Assembly: GCA_964035545.1 (NCBI GenBank)
Contig: OZ037768.1
Span: 24,392,819 to 24,456,818 of the forward strand
DNA: 64,000 nt
Source of the DNA: Bugula neritina
Taxonomy: Eukaryota > Bryozoa > Gymnolaemata > Cheilostomatida > Bugulidae
Reading direction: 5' to 3'
Position 1 is the stretch's first letter, and each line of letters starts with the position of its first letter. This document shows, piece after piece, positions 11,608-23,500 of this stretch. A program made the translations under genes and the position numbers. The notes beneath the pieces were generated by a model. The model had not been told where the DNA came from. It saw only the letters and a list, made by a program, of their open reading frames with translations, and did not search any database.

Positions 11608-12561
11608 ACCTGCTCTAGAAGGCTGACTTCACTGATAGTGCACATGCCCAGTCACTGCTCGTATGGTCTGATGTACTAAGGCGTGTGAAAGTTAGCGATC
11701 ATTTAGTAGGCGTGTCCTCAGCGTGTCCTGCCATTGCATTGGCCAATTGGCAATGTACAACTCCACCAATCAGAGGCGAACCAACTCAACTACCTCACCC
11801 GACTTCTAAATTATTTCAAGCCTTCTAATTGGTCAGAGTCAGTCTATTAGATTGTCAGCCGAGTTGAGTCGGCCATATTGGAAATCAGTCAACGAAATAG
11901 ACTTCACAATATTCAATGAAGTGACGAACTATCAGCCTGTATAATTTTTCCATAATAATCAAATTTAATCTGAACTACATTTAAATGACTTTTATGAAAA
12001 GTTGAGTTTAAAATAGTTTTTGCCCTTAATCATTATCTTGGATCTAATTTATAGATTTATAAAATTGAGCGGCGCCTGAAGGCTTCACCATTGGTAGACA
12101 ATCTATAGAGAATAATTACTGAATATTACTTCATATGCCTTACCGAATATATACTCTGTCTCTGTGTAAATACAAGAAGTGTAAAATTAGGGTCACAACA
12201 CAGTTATTGCTTTTTCTTGCTTTGAAATCAAAATTGTCATGAATTCAAATTAGTTATTTTATTGCATGTGCAATACAAAGCCATAACTGTTCAATAAATT
12301 GAATGAAAAGCTTTTAGTAAAACTTTGAAAGCTGTTTTTGCATGCTCCTTATATTCTACAAATAGTTTAGATAATATTGACAAAATAAAGCTGCACTTTC
12401 ATGCCATTATTAATTTTTTCCAGCATACAAGTTTTATACTGGTATAAGAGTGGTTTGAGTGCCTGTTTTGGTAAGGGTGGGGTTCTAGAGCCATGGTAAT
12501 ATTTATGTAAAACAATCTATAAACCCAGACTATAACCACATCTCACCACAACTTGAAGTAA

Positions 12562-12572
12562 GGGGAATCCCC
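12562..12572. promoter_or_regulatory. κB-like palindrome, duplicated copy
   Basis: The same GGGGAATCCCC palindrome as at 1947, here about 960 bp upstream of the intact zinc-finger start codon. Its retention in both duplicates may reflect either recent duplication or constraint. Confidence 0.3.
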
Positions 12573-12785
12573 TTTATCCTTGCTTCCCCATTTTTAATGT
12601 CAAAACATAATTAATTCCCTTTTCTGCTAATACAGATCTTAACAGTTGGCCAGCTACACTTTCCAGTGAATGTATTTATAGCTGTTTTTTTCCATGACCC
12701 ACACCTGACATTTCTGTCACAATCAAATGACATTAAAAGAAATAACAATTGCTACCGATCAATATGGGTGCTGTATGATGTCACA

Positions 12786-14100
12786 TGTGAAAGACTTCCT
12801 GTTTTAGAAAATGGTCAATTCTCAGATTGAATATCTGGAGAATGGTTAAAAGCACACCAGAACCAAGATGGAGGCAGAAACAAGGTACCTAGTCTTTGCT
12901 CTGCTATCATGTGAGCTATATAATTATGAAGCTTATATAGAGTACAGTTAGAGATCAAGGTTAGCTTTGATACTATGATCTAAGTATGAGAAACACTCCA
13001 TTACAGTTGCAGGTAATTGGAAGAACATGAAAGTGCTAAACTTGTGACAAACCTGTAGACTTTTAGTCCAGGGAAACGTTGCTGTATCAACTTAATGCTC
13101 AAAGTGATTTCATTAGCTTGTTTCTGTCAGCTTAAAGAATGCAGATAGATAACTTGTACACATTTATAATTCTACTTTAGCTGATCTTCATCTTTGCACT
13201 TGTCTGCTAAAACTCTGCACAAAGTAGTTTATACTGTTCAATGTTTCCACTTTGACTTTCATTTAAATGTCCAATTAAACTCTATCAATTTATCTTAGGG
13301 CATATACACTTAGATTTTCATGAGCTGGGGTCAAATTGACCAACAAAGAGTAATGTGTGGTGATAAATATAGCTAGTATAAGGAAATGTCATGTGATGCA
13401 GTGCTATTTCTAGTGCTTATAATACATATTATGCCATAAATAACGTCAGTTGTCTAAATGGCAGAATTGTTTACTTCGCCTGAGCATTGTCTTATCCAAC
13501 ACTTTCACTAACCCTCCTACCCATCTCTAGCCCCTCCCACCTACCACTAACCTTCCCACTCATCTCTAGCCCCTCCCACCTGCCACTAACCCTCCTACCC
13601 ATCTCTAGGCCCTCCCACCTGCCACTAACCCCTCCTACCCAAATCTAGTCCCTCCCACATGCCACTAACCTCTCCCACCTATCACTAATCTTTCTACCCA
13701 TCTCTAGCCCCTCCTACTTACCACTAACCCCTCCCACCTAATGCTAACCCCTCCTACTTACCACTAACCCCTCTCACCTACCACTAACCCCTCCTACCTG
13801 TCTCCAACCTCTCTCACCTATCTGTAACTCCTCCCACTTATCTCTAACTTCTCCCACCTGTCCTTGCCAGTACTATGTAAACTTTGTGTGATTGAGGATG
13901 TTTATACTGGTTTTTTATATCCTAAATTTATAAAAATATTGTAACTGTCACAATATTATTAAGATTAGACAATTTTAACTCTATATATAGTTAGTTACTT
14001 GTTAAAACTCACAATGACCACATATGGCAGAGACTACTTATATGGTAAAGATTATATTGTGTAATAAATACCATGATAAATATTTGAAACGTTTGGAATT
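12786..14100. other. Intergenic stretch between zinc-finger promoter region and TRPV 3' end
   Basis: AT-rich apart from the C-rich minisatellite at 13500-13865. A minus-strand poly(A) signal (AATAAA, read as tttatt at 14099-14104) lies about 195 bases past the proposed TRPV stop. I see no coding sequence. Confidence 0.5.
13500..13865. repeat. C-rich degenerate minisatellite (ccctcccacctaccactaac)
   Basis: About 18 diverged copies of a 19-21-base pyrimidine-rich unit such as cctcccacctgccactaac. It is strongly strand-asymmetric, with almost no G on the plus strand. Confidence 0.85.
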
Positions 14101-14295
14101 TATTGCTATTCTTAATATTTTACAGGTAAATTATTCACATGTTATGTTTATAAAAAGGACTACACATGAAACACAAGTTATTAAAAGACTATAATATATT
14201 AGATAAGGCCATAAATTTCGTTGCTTTTCAATATTTTTAATTCAAGAAGCTGACTATGTAAAAGCAAGAACGCTGTTTATGAAACATGACTATTG

Positions 14296-14561
14296 TTAGA
14301 TCCTTCCCTTTACTATATATTTCTCTATTGCTCTAAATATTATGAAGTAGCCAAACCAAGTACCATAAGATTGCACCAGCTGCCACAGTCTCCTAGCCAG
14401 GGCCATCCTTCTTCGTTTCAGATTGTAGTTCGTCTCTTGCTCCAGACGGATTGTATCTGCTTGGATTCGTCTCCTCAAGTACATCGTCTTTTCTACAAAA
14501 TTGTCGATCTTTTGCAGGTCTCTCTCATACACCTGCCTTTGGTCAGCCAATGTCACTCGTT
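14296..14561 (-). CDS. Probable last coding exon of the TRPV-like gene (C-terminal coiled coil)
   Basis: Opened by a weak acceptor (gggcgtag), this exon continues the frame from the GTGTGC donor at 17574 across a 3 kb intron. It encodes an 88-residue, charge-rich, probably helical tail ([19 protein letters not shown]...). A stop lies at 14296 and a minus-strand AATAAA at 14099-14104. Tail coiled coils occur in several TRP families. Alternatively it is an exon of a different gene, or the TRPV frame ends by read-through of the 17575 donor into the adjacent MITE. A second GTACTT donor inside it (at about 14360) is also possible. Confidence 0.5.
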
Positions 14562-17500
14562 CTACGCCCTAAATAATCACATGAAACAACGAGGTAATAT
14601 ACTGGGTTGAAGTAGATGTGCACAGCTCTGCATGGGGTGTAACTACAGCAATGGGACAGTGTCTGACAGAGTGAAACAGAGTGAGACAGAATATGACAGA
14701 GTATGACAGAGTGTGACAGAGTGAGACAGAGTGAGACAGAGTATAACATAGTGTGACAGACTGTGACAGAGTGTGACACAATGAAGCGCAATGATAACTA
14801 TTAATTATTTAATTTTGAAACTCACCGCCATACTCACAAGTTCTTCAGAGAATATCGTTAAAAAGCTTTTCTACAGATGAAGTTGCAACTCTCTTCTTTT
14901 TGATCTAGTATATACTCCTCCGTCTAAGCTGTGTACCAGACTTGCTATAAGCTTTATACTCTTTGTAAATCTTGAATGTTTTCATGTTAACACAAATAAA
15001 AGCTTCAAAGCTTTGAAATTAAAACTTGGCTTTCATCTTTTTAAAGTTGTAGAAAAGTGGATACCGAAATTAACCCATAGAATGTGCATAATTGTAGTAT
15101 GGCCACAGACTATGTTATATATTAATATTATTATATTTTTACACTATAAATTATGGGGAAATATACCAAAGCATGTAAAACATGTATCAGAGTATCATAT
15201 ATTTTGTTGCATTGCATTTCTTTTAAAATTGTATATGGAATGTTGCAAACATGTTTCAGCACATCTATTTTGTTGCAGTCTGTTTATTTCCTGTTTGCAA
15301 TAAACTCCTAGCGGTAGCTAGTGCTTGTCTCCAACGTTGATAATTAGTTTGCACCAGTTTATAGTGTTGCTGTGTAACACACAATGTCTACAAAATTATG
15401 AACATTATTTGAAAATTAAAATTAACTGCTTTGTGTAGAACTGTTTAACTGTAAAGTTGCGTTTATACCTCTGCTGGAAAAAGTACCAAGTTTAAGTTAA
15501 TAATGCTTGTCCGGGTACCCCTTTATAGTCAAACTTAAAATCGTTGAAATCATATTGATGCGGAAGCTCACTTTCTGAAATTGAAATTTGACTCGCATAA
15601 TAGCTATTTGATGCCCTTTGTAAATGTCGTGAATTAGTGAAGCAGAAAGCATAAAAGCGATAATTGAGAAAGCGTAGGCTATATAATTATATCCGTATAA
15701 GTACGTTGTCTAATCGCCAAAGTAATAACTAAATAACGAAGTTTACAAGGAGTTATTACTCCTATTCTAAAATTGGCCGATTAAGTTATCACAGTACAAA
15801 AATTTCAACGGGTGGATTTTACAATGCAATGCAACTCGGAGAAATTTCAACCCGGCCAAATTGAAATTTTGACCGAAAATCGTGAAGGTATAAACGCAAC
15901 TTATGTCTGGCGTACAGAATCTGAATATGTAATTTTAAAAGATATTAAATCAAGAGTATAGAACAGCCATGCTGAGTCTGTGGTCCACAATGTATTAATT
16001 ACTTTACCGCTTGCAGAAGTGAGTTTATTATAAATTTCAATGTTTATCTGATATTTTAGTTAAACGCTTTTTCAAGTGCAATTATAGTATTAAATTAACA
16101 GGTAGCACAAACCTACAATGTACAAATATGCAGAGCAACACAAAAATATATTAAATAGAAAATATTGTCAAGCGTTACAATTTTTAATAAGGATAAAAAT
16201 GTTTTAATACTTTCATACTTTAACAAAAATTACAGTTTAACAAAAATAAAAATAACTCATTTTTTATACTGTTTGACTCTTCATTGATGCAAATGGTGTT
16301 CAAAGGTCAAGTCTATTTTTGTTGCCATGGTGATAATAAACTCTGTACAAAGCAATTTATTGATCTGTTGACCCTATTTCCAACTTTCCTATTCTTAAAA
16401 ATTAATGTTTCATCTGGTAGATGCATGTCCAAACATGTCCTCTCACTCTTATTGTTACTTGGAAATTACATCATCATTCTAACAGTAGGCAGCTGTTAAT
16501 ATAGTCTTGGCTAGCTGCCAGTATTGCCTCATTTTGTCTAAAACCATCCAAAGGTCAAAACTATTCAAGTTCAACTATTTGTACATCTTCACTGACAGCT
16601 AGCTGTGCTTCTTGTCCTCATGCAGTTTTCTCTTTCTTCCTGTACTTAACAATCCTCAGCACTCCCTTACTGACAATTCTACCATCAGCCTCTGTATTGT
16701 TAGAACAGTATCAACACAGTTCTCTATTACGTAATAGATTGCTGCAGAAGGTAAAGATTTGGAAAGCAAACACTCTTTTATGATGCATACTTTGAAAATT
16801 TGCTTTATTCGTTCTTTTCGAAAGAGTTCAGAGATAGTTGCACAGAGATAAGAGAGAGGACGCGTGTTTGAATTACAACCATGTCGTAATCATTTTTTAA
16901 ATCAAACAGACTACTGAAACTTCTGACTCGTATGCTTTAATTTAGGCTTTAAACGTTTGCTCATAATTTCAATTTAGAAAGTTTCAAATATAAGCCAATG
17001 TTAGAAAATACATCTCAATTAACTTATAGACATCTGAATGTGCTATTACAGAAGTAACAGGACTTGAAAATTATTTTTTGAGAATTGAAAATTTAAAGCT
17101 GTTTTAGAATTAGTGGGTGTTGCCAATCTCATTGACCAGATTTGTAGTTTTGCTTAATTATGTTTAAAACTTAGCCTAGAGCCACACGGTGCGTATTTTC
17201 GCATGCGAAAATTGAAACCACAAGTAGCAAAGGCGTCCACTGTAGCGTCAGTGATGCGTGATAAATAAAGCTTTCATTTTTAAATCGCACTCGCTTTCAA
17301 TAAAACGCAATTTACTGGAATTTAGCACTAAAATAAAGAAATTGGGCTCGCTTAATAACTACCAGCCAATTAGGTGACGACGACAGAGACGATTCGCACT
17401 TGCGTTGAAAATGTAGAGCGACAAGTGCGAATGTTTTCGCAACGCGCACAGTGGACACCTTTGCTACTTGTGATTTCAATTTTCGCATGCGAAAATACGC

Positions 17501-20500
17501 ACAGTGTGGCCCTAGGCTTAATGAAATGTTTTTTAAAAACCAGCAAATGGAATAGTTGAAAGTTCCATGCACACCTTTGGAGTAGAGCTTTTGAAACTCA
17601 AGCAGTCGAGTTTTGCTAAAAGTTCTCTCAATATTGATGACAGTTCTGGCCCACTCCTGAATCCAGTCCTGGTGTGACTGCTCCATGGAACGTTCAAATG
17701 TCGTTGTCATCATAGCGATCGCCATGTTGAGCAGCAGTATTGGCAGCAAGAACATGAGTAGTATGAATAGTATCATAGTGAAGAAAGGAAACTTTGTTAA
17801 CTTGAATTCATCGTACTAAAAGTTATATATAAGATTTCATATTGATTGGTTGCATAGGTTGGTGTAAGGGCCAGCATGGCTCTCTTCTACTACAGCATGT
17901 TCTGTGCACAGAAAGCCAACAACTAAGTAGTAAGATGATGTGGTTCATAGACCACCAAGTAAATATTCTGTAGTCTAGTGCTTTTATAAGTTTTTACCTT
18001 TGTTTGTTTGCCTTTGATTTTGTGCATGTAGTGTAAGATGTTGGCTATTGTATTACTGAAGATTGCTTTACTCTACCTAATGGCTGCGGAACTGTACAGA
18101 ACTATGGAGAAACAACCTTTTACTTGTACTATTATAAAGATACTAGTAATCTATTATATTTCACACAGAGGTAGAGAATAAACAAACAAAAGTCATGAGT
18201 ATACACTGAAAGTCCTCTACAGTGCTGAGTTATAGTGGCATAGTGTGCTATAGTTATAGCCTATAGGTCACACTACAGTTCAAAGTGTGCTGTCGTTGCC
18301 CTAACTACATCATATCCTCTTTTTGGCTGCTCGCACTATAAGCAGCAAACAAACGTCAACTGATTTAAATGGTTGCGAAAAGTAGTGTAATACTAACTCA
18401 CTTCAAATTCACCATACATCAAATGGAAGATATCCATATATGAACCAAACCAGTGGTCAAAGGTGTCCACCTCTTTGCTGGCAGGGATTGGCTTGTACAT
18501 CAGATGGAAAGCTGCAAACAGATGTGGCCATAATATAAGGGCTACTACTGTTACAGTATGTATGTGGGACAGTAAGCAAAATATGTCACCAAATAACTTG
18601 TCATATACTAGGCAATGTAATAAGTACAGTTGCTAATTGCTAGTTGCCAGCTTCTAGTTGCCGGTTGCTGATTGCCAGTTGCTAGTTACCAGCTGCCAGT
18701 TGATTTAATAGAAATAGGTGTTACACCATAACTGTCCATAGTTGTTATTAATTTTAAAATAACATTCAACGGCTGACCAACCGTCATTATAGTATGTAAA
18801 ATGTACCTTATATATTCATTGATATTACTACACACACATCTAATTCACTAGCTCTAAGGTTTGGTCCTTTCAAGATAATAATGTTCTAAGAATCTGCATA
18901 CTTTTGTTAAAGAGGTTTACTTGAATGGCTGAAAGTGACTCACCGAAGGCAAACCCTCCACATCCAATCAGAATTATTATTAGAAATGGGAGCACATCTT
19001 TCTTTATGGCTAAGATAAGAAATTTTGCCAGTGGTCCCAGCTTTTTTATTCCGCTGCAATTAACACATCACCAGTGCAATGAGTCATTAAGTATAAGACT
19101 ATAAAAGAACTTGCATACGAACTATTGACTGGAAAGACTCACCTTAAGAAATACAAGATCATGGTCCAGCAGACAGGGACTGTGAGAAGGAGAATACTTT
19201 CCTCAATGGCCTGCAGACGGTTCAACGGCTCTGGTTGGGAGAAGTAAGCCATACTGACCAGTCGTATTGGTAGAATGAAAAGTTGAAGGATACAAGATAG
19301 CAGATAGAGAGTTTTAAACGGAGATCTGCCCTGGAGATGGAGCATACACTGAATATAGCTTATAGCTTAACATATAGTACATGTAAATAATTATAGTATA
19401 CAGGGCATGCAGTACATTAGTGAATGTAGTACATAGGATTATATTAGTGCAAGTAGTACATATAGTGCCATGTTTGAAAACTGCGTAAAAAGCGCTATGT
19501 TCAACTTTGTAATGGCAAAGCTAAGCTTTGTTCGCCTCAAAGTTTCTTCTTATAATTTCTAGCAAATACCGACATATTTAATGCATATAAGCACAATTCC
19601 CAAAATTCCAGAGAAGTCATGCATTGATCAAAAGCTAGATATCTAACCAGTAATCAATTTGCTTGTGAAGAAAGGACAGCACCAGTTGAATAAACTCTGC
19701 ATTTGAAAACTTGGCAGCTCTAATTCATGATTGCTTCATCTATGTAAAGGCATCACAACTCCAATTTAGAATGACTATGTCTACGTATGTAGCCTTACCA
19801 AATGTTTCATGGACAATAGAAACCCATTCAATGAAATCTCATAGACTAGCGCAATGAATTGAACCGAGCATGCCAAAAGAGTGAGAAGCTCTGAAATCAC
19901 TCTAAAGTAGTCTTTGGTGTTGAGGAGGAATATTGGGGAAGTCTTCCCTCGCAAGCAGATTGTTGCAGTGAGAAAGGTGAGATGCAGCACCAGTATCAGC
20001 AATAGAAGCAAAAATCTCTTCTACAGATTATAGAGTTGAGAATAGAGTTTAACGTAGAGAATTTAGTACAGTTTCTTTCGTTTATAATTTACATTCAGCT
20101 ATTCATCAAACTTTTAGGTAAAAATATTTGTCTGATATAAATAAATTTTTCCAACAAGTAGCTAATATAGCATATTATAATAAAATTAGTTCAGCATGAT
20201 ACGATATGATATGATAATTATCATCACATGGTATGATTATACGATATGATGTTATAATGTGATATGATACAATAATACAAAAATGATACAAGTTGATATG
20301 GTATGATACAATGTATTGTGTGGGCAGCAGTTTAGCACCGGAAACGCTACCTTGACATAGGTGGTCCATTTCTTATCCAAAAGGTACTGAAGCACTCCAG
20401 TCTCCAACATCATTGCGTGTTCCTTTTTTCTGCCGTTTATTGTAACCATTAAAGCTGAATTCCAGTCTATAGACATTTGAAAAATCATCACCTTTAAAAC

Positions 20501-23500
20501 TTAAATTGTCCATTTATTGATATAGAAATGATCAAATTTCAATGAGAGTTTTAAACAAGTATAATGCAGGCATATCCATTTGAACTTTGAATGATGTACA
20601 TGTAGCTTCTATAAAAGTACTGACATTCTATTTAACTGCCGTGATACAAGCCGAGTGTTCCTTATTGATTTAACTTTATACCATGTCACATGTTGAAAGA
20701 AAGCAAAATATGTAAAAATATTATTATGCTGGCAAAAATTTAGACGGAAGATTTTGGAAAGATTTAAAGAAACGATAACTTTTATTATAGGTAGGTAATT
20801 TTTTTATTTGAAAATAAACTTACTAAATTTTCCTCCTTCCCCGATAGTATCAATAGCATAGAGCTCATAGTCATAAGAGTGGGCCATGTTGAACTTCCAC
20901 ACTTCCTTTTTCTGCATCTCTATAATTTTGTCAAACATTCTTCTCCTCCCCAACTTGCACGCCAGACCCAGGGGGGTTAGGCCACCTCCTTTAACATATT
21001 TATCCACTCCCCTTGCCCTGCAGTTTAAAATTTTACAACTGAATCATGAGCTAGATATGATAGCATTAAGTTAAAGAGCAACTGAGAGTATAACACAACT
21101 ATGTTGTTTTTGGTATACATACAAGTACATACTGAGTAACACTTGTATACAAGTACATACTGAGTCACACTTGTGTACAAGTACATACTGAGTCACACTT
21201 GTGTACATACAAATACATACTGAGTAACACTTGTATACAAGTACATACTGAGTAACACTTGTGTACAAGTACATACTGAGTCACACTTGTGTACATACAA
21301 GTACATACTGAGTAACACTTGTATACATACAAGTACATACTGAGTAACACTTGTGTACAAATACATACTGAGTAACACTTGTGTACAAGTACATACTGAG
21401 TAACACTTGTGTACAAGTACATACTGAGTAACACTTGTATACAAGTACATACTGAGTAACACTTGTGTACAAGTACATACTGAGTAACACTTGTGTACAA
21501 GTACATACTGAGTAACACTTGTGTACAAATAATTCGTCCTTATCAGACAATTTGCCAATATTTTTAGTGATATAAATTTTAGAACATAATATAATATATA
21601 CGTGAGGCTTGTTTTAATGTATATAATAACAGTTTGGATGCTTGTTGAGTTTTTTGTGTAATAGCAGCTGCATTCAACATTTATAGCAGTGCTTATAGCA
21701 TGTATATGCATGCCTCATGCATGCCTCATGCATGCCTCATGCATGCCTCATGCATGCCTCATGCATGCCTCATGCATGCCTCATGCATGCCTCATGCATG
21801 CCTCATGCATGCCTCATGCATGCCTCATGCATGCCTCATGCATGCCTCATGCATGCCTCATGCATGCCTCATGCATGCCTCATGCATGCCTCATGCATGC
21901 TAGCTTACACATGCTTATACATGCTAATACAATGCTAATACATGCTTATACATGCTAATACGTACAAAATATATAATGCTGCAGATTTTTTTTTATAGTT
22001 TTTTCAAATAAATGCATTCATGTAGAATTAGAAAATATAAAATGATAACTGAGACAGAACATTATCATATTCTTACCTATATTCGTTACGTTCAGTTTGA
22101 TCGGCTGGCTTTGTCTTATGTTTCACAGCATGTTGATACATGTCAGGTCTGTCCTTTATTACAGCCATATGGAGCACTGTGTTGCCAAACATATCCTTTT
22201 TGTTGGGGCCAGCACCCTCCTCTATGAGGTAATCATAGATAGCAGTGAGCCCTAGGGAGGCAGCAAAGGCAAGCGGGTAACCTCCATAGTAGGCATATCC
22301 TGTGAAGTAAAGAACATGTTACACTGAATTTAATTGGCTCATATACAACTTAAATCTTCCATTACTTATTTTATATAAGTTCTGGTGCTTAAGCGGTACT
22401 TTCAAATACCCACTCTCTACTCTTTGCTTTTTAGTATATTACTTACTGTTAATTCTTACTTTTAGCCTCGAATTCTTAGCACTTTTGATTTCAACTTAAT
22501 TCTTAGGTATACATAAACAAGCTATATAGATTATATATAATATGTTGATTTTATGAGGTAATTTCACTTACTTATGACCCATAAGTAAAAGTTTAGTAAT
22601 TTTACCTTCAAAATCTGATGAGAATCTCTTTGATTCGTAAATTTTATAGTCTTCTGGAAGAAAGAATTTTCCAGAAGCCTCTTGGTTGACATCAGCCCCT
22701 TTTTCGACCAAATATTTTACAAGATCTAGGTTACCATTAACCACCGCAAAGTGTAGTGCAGTTTGACCTGCAATCACCATCTCTTTGTACAATATATCTT
22801 TATTAGAATAATTATATCAAAGCTGCTTTAACTTAGCTCAACTCAAGTCATACGGTTTAAATCATAACATAGCATCCTAAATTACAAGGAGCAGCCGTGG
22901 TCTAGGGGGTTAGAGCGTTTGCCTAGTAAACACGAGGTTATGGGTTTGAGCTATGACAAAGGCCATTGGTGATGTTAGGAAGAGCATCCAGTCATAATCG
23001 CTCCTGTGCTTTATTTAAAATAAGTCCTTAGCCTGCTTTAACAAAAACGCTTTCCACAGGGTTAGTGACTATAAACTTGCGTGAGTTTTTTTATAGCATC
23101 CTAAATTACAATAACACTTTATCAGACGTAATAGTAACACTGAGAACTCACCGCAGTATTCCTTTCCCATAAACATATCATTCACAAAATTTGGGAAGAG
23201 ATCAAGCAAAACCTTTGCTATTTTAAGATGTTCTTTTGACTTCTTTAAGAAACAGAGATAAAATGATGTTTCATCGACAGGTTGCCCCTTTTTAGGCTCT
23301 GAGTCATCTTGTCCCTTCTTAAACTCTGGGTCATCTTGTCTCTCATCTTCCTCTCCATCTTTCTAATAATACAACAGAAGTAACTAAAAAGAGCTAAGTC
23401 TCCAAATGCAAATTTCGATTTTCACTAAGATATGTGATTTTAAAACATTTAAAAGATCAGTAAAATATACTTATTTATTAATTAACTACCAGCTTATTTA

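Larger units (their letters stand above)
10770..15150. repeat. Right copy of the segmental tandem duplication
   Basis: Partner of 60-3000 in the same orientation. It contains the intact zinc-finger first exon, the shared intron-1 minisatellite, the shared upstream sequence to about 12785, and a resumed block at about 14850-15140. The non-matching stretch between contains a C-rich minisatellite, the probable last TRPV exon and a gacagagt repeat. Confidence 0.6.

Noticed and set aside
12860-12895. Plus-strand ATG with good start context (accaagatggaggcag) followed by a GTACCT donor
   Set aside because: No downstream plus-strand coding exon could be found to join to it.
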